Part shown: one piece after another, positions 1-8,600 of the stretch
Numbering within the stretch: position 1 is the first letter of the stretch
How the letters are laid out: each line of letters starts with the position of its first letter
Source of the DNA: PALSA-607 sp036510735
GTDB lineage: Bacteria; Actinomycetota; Actinomycetes; Acidothermales; Acidothermaceae
Reading direction: 5' to 3'
Length of the DNA: 30,513 bases
NCBI GenBank assembly: GCA_036510735.1
Contig: DATCDK010000170.1
Location: 1-30,513, forward strand
Notes under the pieces: model-generated
What the model was told of the DNA's origin: nothing
The model's input: the letters and a program-made list of their open reading frames with translations, nothing else
Databases searched by the model: none
Made by a program: the position numbers and the translations under genes

Positions 1-1
1 T

Positions 2-1102
2 GCCGCGTTGGCAGTTCTTGCGGCGACCGAGTCGATTACGCGGGCTGCCGCGGACAACGCATCCGCAGAACTCGGTCTCGTGCTGTGCCTGCTCGCCCTC
101 ACTACCACGATGCCGCTGATCTTCTTGCGAGCTCCCGGCGCGGCAGCGATCATCTCGGTAGCGAGTGTTCTCTCGGTGCTGCCCTTTCACACCCTGACGA
201 TCGCCGGCGCAGTCGCCTTGCTTGTCGCTACTTACATGCTCAGTCGCAGCGACGTAAGGCTCCTCGCTGTACTCATCTTCGTGCCGTTCGTCGTGCTGGG
301 ATTCGCCGATCCGGGCCACGGCGAGCGCCGAATCTTGACGATCCTGCTCGCGGCATTGATTCCGGCAGCAGCGTGGGCCGGTGCCGCAACACAGTCGCGA
401 AGCGCAGCGCAGGCCCACACGGCCGCGCAAGCGCTCATCGCAGGGACGTCATTCGAACATGCGGCCCGTGGCGAGCGCGCGCGTATCGCCCGCGAGCTGC
501 ACGACGTCGTCGCCCACCACATCTCGATGGTCGCCGTCCAAGCTGAAACCGCGCGACTGACAACGCCTGGCATGCCTGCTGCGGGTGCGCAACGACTATC
601 CGCGATTGGTGATACCGCGCGCACGGCGCTAACTGAGATGCGGCGATTGCTCGGCGTTCTGCGCGAAGATGCGGACACTGACCCCGTGGCGTCTCGGCGG
701 CCGCAACCGGGCCTTGCGCAACTGAACGAGCTCCTTGACGCCGCCCGCGATGCATCAGGATCAGGCACCCGGCTCATCGTGCACGGGTCTCCAGTTGCTC
801 TCGATCCAGGCGTCGAACTCGCCGCCTACCGCATCGCGCAAGAGGCGCTGACAAACGCACGGCGGCACGCCCCCGGCGCCGCTGTCGACGTCGAGTTGCG
901 CTACGCCGACGGGGTGTTGTGCGTGCGCGTGCGCGACAACGGGCCTGGGCCGCCGCTTGAGACACGGGATGGTGCGCACGGGCTCCTTGGCATGGGCGAA
1001 CGCGCTGCGGCCGTCGGCGGGCGATTGAGATTCGGCCCCGCGATCGGCGGCGGGTTCCTTGTAGAGGCGACACTGCCTGCTACAGCTGCGGTGGCCCGAT
1101 GA
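2..1102 (+). CDS. Two-component sensor histidine kinase, NarL/DesK-type (5' end cut by window)
   Basis: Membrane sensor kinase that autophosphorylates on His and passes phosphate to the adjacent regulator. Numbered from the TTG at position 8, about four to five hydrophobic membrane segments fill residues 20-125. The HisKA_3 dimerisation helix follows, with the phospho-accepting His at residue 165 in ARELHDVVAHH. The C-terminal HATPase_c domain shows the N box (EALTNARRHAP), the G1 box (RDNGPG) and the G2 box (GLLGMGERAAAVGG). No N-terminal sensor domain is seen apart from the membrane segments. The frame stays open to the window edge, so the true start is probably upstream and the TTG is not trusted. 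The stop overlaps the regulator start as ATGA (1099-1102), which implies coupled translation. The family call is secure; the stimulus is unknown. Confidence 0.9.
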   Translation, partial: AALAVLAATESITRAAADNASAELGLVLCLLALTTTMPLIFLRAPGAAAIISVASVLSVLPFHTLTIAGAVALLVATYMLSRSDVRLLAVLIFVPFVVLGFADPGHGERRILTILLAALIPAAAWAGAATQSRSAAQAHTAAQALIAGTSFEHAARGERARIARELHDVVAHHISMVAVQAETARLTTPGMPAAGAQRLSAIGDTARTALTEMRRLLGVLREDADTDPVASRRPQPGLAQLNELLDAARDASGSGTRLIVHGSPVALDPGVELAAYRIAQEALTNARRHAPGAAVDVELRYADGVLCVRVRDNGPGPPLETRDGAHGLLGMGERAAAVGGRLRFGPAIGGGFLVEATLPATAAVAR

Positions 1103-1800
1103 CCGCCGGGCCCGAGCACGTACGGATCGTCGTCGCCGACGATCACGAGGTCGTACGCGCCGGCTTCGCCGAGCTACTCGACACGAGACCTGATTTCAGT
1201 GTGGTCGGCACTGCCGATGACGGCGCAGAAGCCGTGCGCCTGTGTCAGGAGTTGCGGCCCGATGTCGTGTTGATGGATGTGCGCATGCCCGGCATGGACG
1301 GCATCGAGGCAACCCGCCGCCTCGCGGAGTCAGGTGAATTAAGCCCGCGGGTCATCATCTTGACCACCTTCGATCTCGACGAATACGTCTACGAGGCATT
1401 GCGTGCAGGTGCGAGCGGCTTTCTGCTCAAGGACGTCACCGCCGAGCGGCTGTTCGATGCAGTTCGGGTGGTGGCGGACGGCGAAGCGTTGCTTGCGCCC
1501 GGCGTCACTCGCCGCCTCATCGGCGAGTTCGCGGCGCAACGTCGCGGATCCAACGTCGACACCGCCGCCGCGCTGGGCACCGCAGGTCTTGGCATGTTGA
1601 CGCCCCGCGAGACCCAGGTGTTGCGACTGGTGGCCGAGGGTCTTTCCAACGCCGAGATCGCGGCAAGGCTTGTCGTCAATGAGGAGACCGTAAAAACACA
1701 CGTGAGTCGCGTGCTGCGCAAACTCGGGCTCCGTGATCGGACTCAAGCGGTCGTCACGGCGTACGAGTCGGGCCTCGTCGTACCGCATTCGCAACGGTAG
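1099..1800 (+). CDS. LuxR/NarL-family response regulator
   Basis: DNA-binding partner of the preceding kinase, 233 aa. The N-terminal receiver domain carries the acidic pair Asp14/Asp15, the phospho-acceptor Asp60 in VVLMDVRMPG and the conserved Lys in GFLLKDV near residue 110. The C-terminal LuxR-type helix-turn-helix starts around LTPRETQVLRLVAEG and includes SNAEIAARLVVNEETVKTH, the usual recognition-helix pattern. Length is normal for the family. The start is fixed by the 4-base ATGA overlap with the kinase stop. Target genes cannot be deduced. The gene to its right is convergent, and the 37-bp gap between them (1801-1837) shows no clear hairpin plus T-run terminator. Confidence 0.93.
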   Translation: MTAGPEHVRIVVADDHEVVRAGFAELLDTRPDFSVVGTADDGAEAVRLCQELRPDVVLMDVRMPGMDGIEATRRLAESGELSPRVIILTTFDLDEYVYEALRAGASGFLLKDVTAERLFDAVRVVADGEALLAPGVTRRLIGEFAAQRRGSNVDTAAALGTAGLGMLTPRETQVLRLVAEGLSNAEIAARLVVNEETVKTHVSRVLRKLGLRDRTQAVVTAYESGLVVPHSQR

Positions 1801-1837
1801 GCGCAGGGCCACTGCAGCAGAGTTCCCGGGCCCCGAC

Positions 1838-2824
1838 TCAAGACACCATGGCAACCAGCTTGTCGAACGTCGCGTTCAAGTCTGCGTCAATGACACGCCT
1901 CGCAGGGTGGGCGTCGTACCAGTCGACGATCTGCCTCGCACCGGTCGCGAACGGGATTGCGGCGACGTAGTCAGGGACCAACGACTTCACTTTGGTGTTG
2001 TCGAAGATCACCGAGTTCGCTCGATCGCCGAGCAACGACGCGCCGAGCTCGGGATCGAACGCCGCGATCGTGTCTGACGCGATGTGCAGCAGGACCGGCT
2101 CGACGCCCGCCGCTGCGGCCATCAGGTGATAGATCTGGTTCCAGGTCAGCCACTCGTCCGACGTGATCTGGAAGCTGTCACCGATCGCTTGCGGGTGGCC
2201 AAGCAGCCCGACGAACGCCTTCGCAAAGTCGTCGTGGTGTGTCATGACCCAGAGCGAAGTGCCGTCACCCTGGACGACGACGGGTAGCCCTCGGCGCATC
2301 CGGTCGATGTCGGTCCAGCCGCCCATGCACGGAACGAGCGTCTCGTCGTACGTGTGTGACGGACGCACGATGGTCGCCGGGAAGCCGCTGGACCGATAGG
2401 CACTGACTAGCAGATCTTCGCAGGCGATCTTGTCGCGCGAGTATTGCCAATAGGGGTTGCGCAGCGGCGTCGATTCGACGATCGGCAGCCGGCCCACCGG
2501 CTTCTGATACGCCGACGCCGAACTGATGAACACGTACTGGCCAGTGCGGCTGGCAAAGACGTCGATGTCGGCCTGCACGTGCTGCGGTGTGAACGCGATG
2601 AAGTCGGCGACGACGTCGAACGTCTCGGTGCCCACTGCAGCGCGCACCGATGCTGGGTCGCGGACGTCAGCTTGAACGACACGCACGCCGTCAGGCAGAG
2701 CGCGGCTGGTCGTCGTCCCGCGATTGAGGACCGTCAGGTCGATGCCGATCTCGACCGCGCGCCTCGAACAGGCCGAACTGATGATGCCGGTACCACCGAT
2801 GAACAAGACCTTCAGTGCGGCCAC
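1838..2824 (-). CDS. NAD-dependent epimerase/dehydratase (extended SDR family)
   Basis: Rossmann-fold oxidoreductase of 328 aa. The dinucleotide-binding glycine motif is GGTGIIS at residues 10-16, followed by an LNRG strand end near residue 36 that may favour NADP. The catalytic Tyr-x3-Lys is Tyr128 and Lys132 (YSRDK), and SSASAY just before it supplies the active-site Ser. It resembles the isoflavone-reductase/CSP41-like branch of epimerases, but no sugar substrate can be named. The GTG start at 2824 has a GGAG ribosome-binding site about 5 bases upstream, which decides the start. It lies 13 bp downstream of rny on the same strand and is probably cotranscribed. In many actinobacteria miaB sits near this spot, so the gene looks like a lineage-specific neighbour. 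Confidence 0.85.
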   Translation of the reverse strand: MAALKVLFIGGTGIISSACSRRAVEIGIDLTVLNRGTTTSRALPDGVRVVQADVRDPASVRAAVGTETFDVVADFIAFTPQHVQADIDVFASRTGQYVFISSASAYQKPVGRLPIVESTPLRNPYWQYSRDKIACEDLLVSAYRSSGFPATIVRPSHTYDETLVPCMGGWTDIDRMRRGLPVVVQGDGTSLWVMTHHDDFAKAFVGLLGHPQAIGDSFQITSDEWLTWNQIYHLMAAAAGVEPVLLHIASDTIAAFDPELGASLLGDRANSVIFDNTKVKSLVPDYVAAIPFATGARQIVDWYDAHPARRVIDADLNATFDKLVAMVS

Positions 2825-2837
2825 GCTGTCTCCGTCT

Positions 2838-4430
2838 CTAGTGAGCGAGCTCGGTGGCGCGCGACTCGCGGACCACGGTCACCCGGATCTGCCCGGGATA
2901 GGTCAGCTCTTCCTCGATCTGCTTGGCGATGTCGCGCGCGATGACCTGGGCTTGGATGTCGTCAACCTGATCAGGCAGCACCATCACACGAACCTCGCGA
3001 CCGGCCTGCATCGCGAACACCTTCTCGACGCCCTCGTAGGAGGTCGCGATCTCTTCGAGCCGTTCGAGCCGTTGGACGTAGGACTCCAGTGACTCGCGCC
3101 GCGCGCCTGGCCGACTGCCGCTGATCGCGTCGGCGGCCTGGGTGAGTACTGCCTCGATCGTGCGGACCTCGACCTCGTTGTGGTGCGCCTCGATGGCGTG
3201 CACGACGTCCTCGTTCTCGCCGTACTTGCGGGCGACTTCGGCGCCGATGATCGCGTGACTGCCCTGGACCTCGTGCGTGAGGGCTTTGCCGATGTCGTGC
3301 AGCAGCGCACACCGTTTGAGGAGTGCCTGGTCGAGCCGCAATTCGCTGGCCATGATGCCGGCAAGGTGGGCCGACTCGATGAGGTGCTTGAGGACGTTCT
3401 GGCCGTAGGAGGTTCGGTAGCGCAGCTGGCCGAGCAACGCGACGAGCTCGGGATGGATCGAGGTGATGCCGACTTCGACGAGCGCGTCCTCTCCTGCGCG
3501 GGCACACAACTGTTCGACCTCGGCAACGCTGCGCTCGTAGATTTCCTCGATGCGGTGCGGGTGAATACGACCATCGAGAACGAGCTTCTCCAGCGTGATG
3601 CGGCCCACTTCGCGCCGGACCGGATCGAAGCATGAGAGCAGCACGGCCTCGGGGGTGTCGTCGATGATCAGGTTGACGCCCGTCACCGTCTCGAACGCCC
3701 GGATGTTGCGGCCCTCGCGGCCGATGATGCGGCCCTTCATGTCGTCACTCGGCAGGTGCAGCACGGACACGACGGATTCGGCTGTCTGTTCGCTGGCGAC
3801 CCGCTGGATGGCGAGCGTCACGATGTTGCGCGCTCGCCGGTCGCCGTCCTCGGTGGCGGCGCGTTCGATATCGCGGACGACGATTGCTGCTTCGCGCTTG
3901 GCCTGGTTCTGCATCGCGGTGACCAACTCGGCCTTCGCTGCCTCGGCGGTCAGTCCGGCGGTGCGCTCCAGGATCAGCCGACGTTCCTCGGCAACGTCCT
4001 CGAGCTCGGCACGGCGGCGGGTGATCTCGGATTCGAGCTTGCCGAGGTCGCGCTCCCGGACCTCGACATCGCGCTGCTCGGCGTCGATCCGGGCCTCGCG
4101 GTCAGCCAGCCGGTGCTCACGGCGTTCGAGGTCGGAGCGCAACTCCCTGAGCTCGCCCTTCAGCAGCAGCACCTCGGCGTCGTGAGCCCGGCGGGCGTCC
4201 TCGACCAGGTCGGCCTGCTCCTGCGCGCGGCGCCGGGTTTCGGCTGCGTCGGCCAGCGCCTGGGCCCGCAGCTCGGCGAGCTCGGCGTAGGTCGCGTCGA
4301 GCCCGAGCGCGCCGGCCGCCGTTGCCTCGCTGGCCGCAGATCGGCGAAGGACGACGAACACCACCGCGCTCGCCGCAACCGTTACCAAGGCCATCGCAAT
4401 GACCAGCCCGACCAGGACCGCCGTGGGCAT
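2838..4430 (-). CDS. rny: Ribonuclease Y
   Basis: Membrane-anchored endoribonuclease that starts mRNA decay. The order is classic: an N-terminal transmembrane helix (about residues 5-28), a long Arg/Glu/Ala-rich coiled coil (about 45-190), a KH RNA-binding domain with GRIIGREGRNIRAFE, and an HD domain with the metal-binding LLHDIGK and a downstream EAHH. The protein is 530 aa, close to the usual RNase Y length. The open frame extends to 4553, but the ATG at 4430 is preceded by AAGGAG with about 8 bases spacing and opens directly into the membrane helix, so 4430 is preferred. It follows recX after a 471-bp gap holding a candidate promoter and stem-loops, and is followed by the epimerase gene after 13 bp. 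Confidence 0.95.
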   Translation of the reverse strand: MPTAVLVGLVIAMALVTVAASAVVFVVLRRSAASEATAAGALGLDATYAELAELRAQALADAAETRRRAQEQADLVEDARRAHDAEVLLLKGELRELRSDLERREHRLADREARIDAEQRDVEVRERDLGKLESEITRRRAELEDVAEERRLILERTAGLTAEAAKAELVTAMQNQAKREAAIVVRDIERAATEDGDRRARNIVTLAIQRVASEQTAESVVSVLHLPSDDMKGRIIGREGRNIRAFETVTGVNLIIDDTPEAVLLSCFDPVRREVGRITLEKLVLDGRIHPHRIEEIYERSVAEVEQLCARAGEDALVEVGITSIHPELVALLGQLRYRTSYGQNVLKHLIESAHLAGIMASELRLDQALLKRCALLHDIGKALTHEVQGSHAIIGAEVARKYGENEDVVHAIEAHHNEVEVRTIEAVLTQAADAISGSRPGARRESLESYVQRLERLEEIATSYEGVEKVFAMQAGREVRVMVLPDQVDDIQAQVIARDIAKQIEEELTYPGQIRVTVVRESRATELAH

Positions 4431-4521
4431 GTGCCGGGCTCCTTCCCATGTCAGGCGCAGCGGCGAAGCTGCATCCGACGCAGAACCGAGCGACAACGGC
4501 AAGACGACGACAAACACCAAG

Positions 4522-4559
4522 CCAGGCGTGGACGCTCCTCGCGGGAGCCTCACGCCTGG
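4522..4559 (-). other. Strong stem-loop in the rny leader
   Basis: Outer arms CCAGGCGTG (4522-4530) and CACGCCTGG (4551-4559) pair perfectly over 9 bp. Inner arms GCTCC (4534-4538) and GGAGC (4544-4548) extend the stem around a TCGCG loop. On the minus strand the stem is followed by a mixed T/G stretch (CTTGGTGTTTG), not a clean U-run. It could be a terminator of readthrough from recX or a structured leader element of rny, about 92 bases before the start codon. Confidence 0.5.
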
Positions 4560-4753
4560 ACGACGACCGGCACAGTTGCTGCTGCCGGCTACCGCCGAAC
4601 CCTTACAAAGAAACCGCCACGGCCTGCGCCGGGTGGATGAGTCGTGTCAAAGGCCCGAGAGCCCAGTTGTGGCTAGTGTGTCGTCAGCACCAATTGTCGC
4701 GAATGTCAGATGTTGTAAACCCGCGGTTGCGGGGCAGTTCTCACTATTCATCG

Positions 4754-4782
4754 AGGCTATGCGCGGGCTCACCGAGGGTCAA
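4754..4782 (-). promoter_or_regulatory. Candidate housekeeping promoter for rny
   Basis: Read on the minus strand there is TTGACC, a 17-base spacer and TAGCCT. This fits the actinobacterial sigma-A pattern (TTGAC-like -35, TAnnnT -10) with ideal spacing. It points toward rny and would leave about 315 untranslated bases. This is pattern matching only. Confidence 0.4.
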
Positions 4783-4901
4783 GCGACCGGCCGGACCCCC
4801 GGTCGAGTGTTGGTCGTCAACGGTCGTTCTTGCGCCCATTCAGGACCAAGGGTCCTATGGCTGCGGCGCAGAAGGACGGCTGTAGCGAACGTAGCTGAGC
4901 C

Positions 4902-5618
4902 TCAGTGGCCTCGGTCGAAGATCCCAACGACCACATCGTTCGGACCGTCGTAACGGCCGTCGTAACGGCCGCCGCCGACCACGTTGTTTGGCCTGGAGCG
5001 CCGGACGCCTACTGCGCCACCACCCCCGCCTTCGATCTCGGCTAGCTCATCAGCGTCAACTGCGAGCACCTCGCGAACGACCCTGACCGCGAGCTCACCG
5101 GAGTAGCCCTTGCGGTTCAGCAGGGCAACCAGCCGGCGCATGCGGACGGCGTTGGGCATGCCAGCGGTAGCCCGGGCCCGGCGGGTTACCAGGTCTCGGG
5201 CGGCTGCCTCGACGTCCTCGCTGCCGACGCTGCCGACCGCTTCCGCGATGAGCGGCTCGGCAATCCCGCGCTGGCGAAGCTCGTTGCTCAGTGCGCGCGG
5301 GGCGAGTCCGCGACCAGCCTGCCGCGACGTCACCCAGGCGTTGGCGAAGGCAGCGTCGTCGAGGAGCCCAACCTCCTCGAACCGGTCGAGGACCGAGTTC
5401 GCGGCATCGTCGGGCACTCCGCGCTTGCGCATGGCCTCGGCAAGCTGCGCCCGCGTCTTTGGTGCGGCATCGAGCAGGTTGAGCCCGATGGATCGAGCGA
5501 CCGAGGTCGGGTCGGCCATCGGCTCGGCGGGGTCTACCGGCTCGTTCGGCCCGTTGCGGCCGCCCGTGGCGTTCCGGCGGCCGGCAGTACTGCGCCGGCC
5601 GCCGAAGCTCCCGCTCAC
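4902..5618 (-). CDS. recX: Regulatory protein RecX
   Basis: RecX binds RecA and modulates filament growth and strand exchange. The conserved three-helix repeats are visible, for example TRAQLAEAMRKRGV, LLDDAAFANAWVTSR, GRGLAPRALSNELRQRGI and RMRRLVALLNRKGYS. The GTG start at 5618 overlaps the recA stop as GTGA (5615-5618), the coupling typical of recA-recX, and gives 238 aa. It adds a basic low-complexity leader of about 33 residues. An alternative is the ATG at 5519, where RecX homology begins. The frame is open upstream to 5810, but that stretch is recA read in another frame. The glycine-rich tail carries a small tandem duplication (RYDGRYDG). Neither start has a good Shine-Dalgarno, which favours coupling. 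Confidence 0.9.
   Translation of the reverse strand: MSGSFGGRRSTAGRRNATGGRNGPNEPVDPAEPMADPTSVARSIGLNLLDAAPKTRAQLAEAMRKRGVPDDAANSVLDRFEEVGLLDDAAFANAWVTSRQAGRGLAPRALSNELRQRGIAEPLIAEAVGSVGSEDVEAAARDLVTRRARATAGMPNAVRMRRLVALLNRKGYSGELAVRVVREVLAVDADELAEIEGGGGGAVGVRRSRPNNVVGGGRYDGRYDGPNDVVVGIFDRGH
4945..4968 (-). repeat. Two tandem 12-bp units inside the recX 3' end
   Basis: CCGTCGTAACGG occurs twice in direct succession (4945-4956 and 4957-4968). It encodes the repeated RYDG in the RecX tail. It keeps frame and looks like a slippage duplication in an unconstrained tail. Confidence 0.7.
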
Positions 5619-8600
5619 AAGTCGACGGGGACAGGCATGTCGATGGGGACGGGTGCAGTGAGATCGATCGGAACGTCGATGCGCGGACCGATACCGAGCT
5701 TCTCTTTGATCTTCTTCTCGATCTCGTCCGCAAGGTCGGGGTTGTCCTTGAGGAACGACCGCGAGTTCTCCTTGCCCTGGCCGAGCTGGTCGCCTTCGTA
5801 GGTGTACCAAGCGCCGGACTTGCGGACGATGCCGTTGTCGACACCCATGTCGATAAGGCTGCCTTCGCGGCTGATGCCCTGGTTGTAAATGATGTCGAAC
5901 TCCGCTTGGCGGAATGGCGGAGCGCAGTTGTGCACGACGACGTCGTTGGCGACCAACGTATGGAACTCATCGACCTCGACATCGAACGTGCGCATCGGCT
6001 CGAGCGGCAGGACTTCTCGGACCACGGAGTAGCGCACGTCTTCGGCGAGTACCTCGTGCAGGAACGGATCGTCGAGTGCGTCCGCGAGTGCTTGCACGCG
6101 ATCGCGGCGCAGCCGACCCATCCCAAGTACCTGGCGCATACCTCCGCCGGGATCCCCCGCCGACGGGCCAATCAGATTCGCCGCTTCGTGAGCAGTCACC
6201 CCACGCTGAAGCAAGTGGCCAAGCACCGGCTTGCTGATCTCATTCGCGAGGTAGTCGCTGTGAGAGCCGCGGTGGTGCGCAACACCCTCCTCCGACAGCG
6301 CCTTTATCAGCGCCTGACCACGCGGCCCTGCCATGGGAATCGCTTCGGAGAACGATGTGACGTTGTCGGTGCCGGAGACGCGCACCTCATAGACAGGGCT
6401 CTCCGAGCTGTGTCGCACCGAACTACCGATGCCAAAGCGCAGTAGCAACCAGTGGACTTGCTGCGCGAGCTGCTGTGAGGTTGTAGTGAAACCGACTCGG
6501 ATTGAGCCGGCCTGCTCCTTAGTCACATAGCCATCGTTCTCGAGCAGGCCAAAGATCAGATTCGCGACGACATCGGCCGACGTGTCGGGCTGGAAGAAGT
6601 AAGCCGGCACTAGCCCATCGGAGCCGATCTCCTTTGCGATCTCCGCAGCGCGCTCGGGCGTAACGGGTTCTGCAGTACCGAAGCCTAGGAACCTGCGCGG
6701 GCGAGCCAACCGGTCGCCCACCTTGACGTCGCCAGCGAGTGCCCAACCCTGGTCGGTGAGCACCTTGTGGTCAGGGGTAACACGCAGTGTGTTGCCGCCC
6801 TCAGTGCGAAGGCCAAGCACCTGCTGCACACCCTGGTCGAACCACGAAACCACCGGCCGAATGTGCAGTGAGTTGTCTTTCGCGGCTGACACCACCGAGA
6901 CGGCAAGGTGGCCATCGACAATGTCTTCGATCCGGTGTGTAAGACCGGTGATCGGGTCGAAGACAAGGCTGCCCTCTGCGAGGCACTTGTTTTTGACGAC
7001 CTTGGCCCGCGTGCGGTTACCGACCGCCTCTTGGCCGTCCTTCAAAGTCTCGATGCGCCGCACGTCGATGCGGATTGACGCATAGAACTTCAGTGCCTTT
7101 CCACCCGTCGTGGTCTCAGGGCTGTTGTGCACCATGACGCCGTCGACGAAGTAGTTGTGATTGCCCTCAACCTCGATGTCGAACCGATGCATCGAGCGGG
7201 TCTTCGGCTTCACATGGATGTCAAGGATCCGTGCGGGTACAGGACGCTCGGATGGCGCAACGAATTCCGGCTCGAGGCGGAAGAGCCCGCGGAAACGCGG
7301 CAGCAACTTATATTCCATCGACGGGTGCACCCAGGGCGCCACGATCTCTTGGAACGCAGCCGAAGCCGCCGTCGAGAACTGGATGACCTGCTGCGCTCGA
7401 ACACCGCGCGTGATGAGCTTCACGTCGAGGCCGTGGGTGTCGCGCAGGTAATCGACCATGCGATCGCGGGTGCCGATGCTCATAGCGTCGACACAGATGT
7501 CGATACGCCCGCTGCCGCCCTGGGTCCGCTCCTGCACACCCTTGGAACGCACGGTGAAACAGCCATCGTCCATGTACCAAATCGCGAGTGCGAGCGGCGT
7601 CAGCGCCTTCAGGTACTCCTCCGACAGATGCTTCTTGCCGTCACCGAAGTAGACGGCCTGGCGCAGCTCATCGAGCTCGGGCAGTGGAGTGAAGTCGGCA
7701 AATACCGCACCTGCCGCGCTTGTGCGCCGACTGCACCCGATGTTGGCGAACAGCGAGACTTTCCAGTCGAGGTAGTCGACCTGCTTCGGACCATGCCCGA
7801 GACGAAAACGCACGCCGGTGCGATCTCTACGGTTCGGCGACAAGTTGCCGTCGCCCATCAGCGACCCAAGCACGACCTGCATCTGCTGTGAGCTCAACCG
7901 GTGCGGCTCGGTGACCATCACCCGGTCACCAGCAAGAAGCTCCCCTGCCTCACGCCAGCCACCCGGCGTCCGGATGAGGTGGTTGGCGGTGGCAGCGAAC
8001 TGAGCACGCCCGTTGCGGCCCGACTTGGCCACGGTGAACTGAAGGAACTCATCTGTCGGACCGTTGTCGAACCAGTTGACGATCTTGCGGGGCACGATCC
8101 GATCAGTCTCGGGATCGTAGGAGAGAACCTCGACCGCCATCTTCTGGTTGACGATCTTGCCGATCTTCTCCTGCGTGCCGTCGGCGAGAGTGACGCGGGT
8201 GTTGTAGTGGAAGCAGCCGAAGAAGACGCCGATCTTCTCGCGCAGCTGGTTGATAAAAATCGCCGTCGTGCCCGAGTTGCTCAATGCACCGGTGATCTTG
8301 CGCAACGCCTGACTCATCAACCGTGCTTGCAGACCGACGTGACTGTCGCCCATCTCGCCTTCGATCTCGGCGCGAGGCACGAGTGCGGCGACCGAGTCGA
8401 TCACGATGATGTCGATGGCGCCCGAGCGGATCAGAGTGTCGGCGATCTCGAGTGCCTGCTCGCCAGTGTCGGGCTGCGACACCAGCAACGCATCGCTGTC
8501 GACGCCGAGTTTGGCGGCGTACTCAGGGTCAAGGGCGTGCTCCGCGTCGATGAAGGCTGCAATGCCACCGCCACGCTGAGCGTTGGCGACCGCGTGCAGC

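Larger units (their letters stand above)
4431..4901. other. Non-coding gap between recX and rny (471 bp)
   Basis: No convincing gene is seen. Open frames on the + strand (for example 4399-4953) have no recognisable protein character and no ribosome-binding site. The gap holds a candidate promoter reading toward rny (4754-4782) and three stem-loops: 4522-4559 (strong), 4784-4805 (7-bp arms CGACCGG/CCGGTCG around 8 bases) and 4842-4856 (6-bp arms AGGACC/GGTCCT around AAG). If the candidate promoter is real, rny has a structured leader of roughly 300 bases. The 4842-4856 hairpin lies about 46 bases past the recX stop but has no T-run behind it. Confidence 0.6.

Noticed and set aside
1801..1837. 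Bidirectional terminator between the response regulator and epimerase
   Set aside because: Only a short CCCGGG palindrome is present; no stem of useful length or T-run.
5619..5810. N-terminal extension of the recX frame
   Set aside because: This part lies inside recA and reads as an Arg/His-rich out-of-frame shadow. The GTGA overlap at 5615-5618 gives a natural start.
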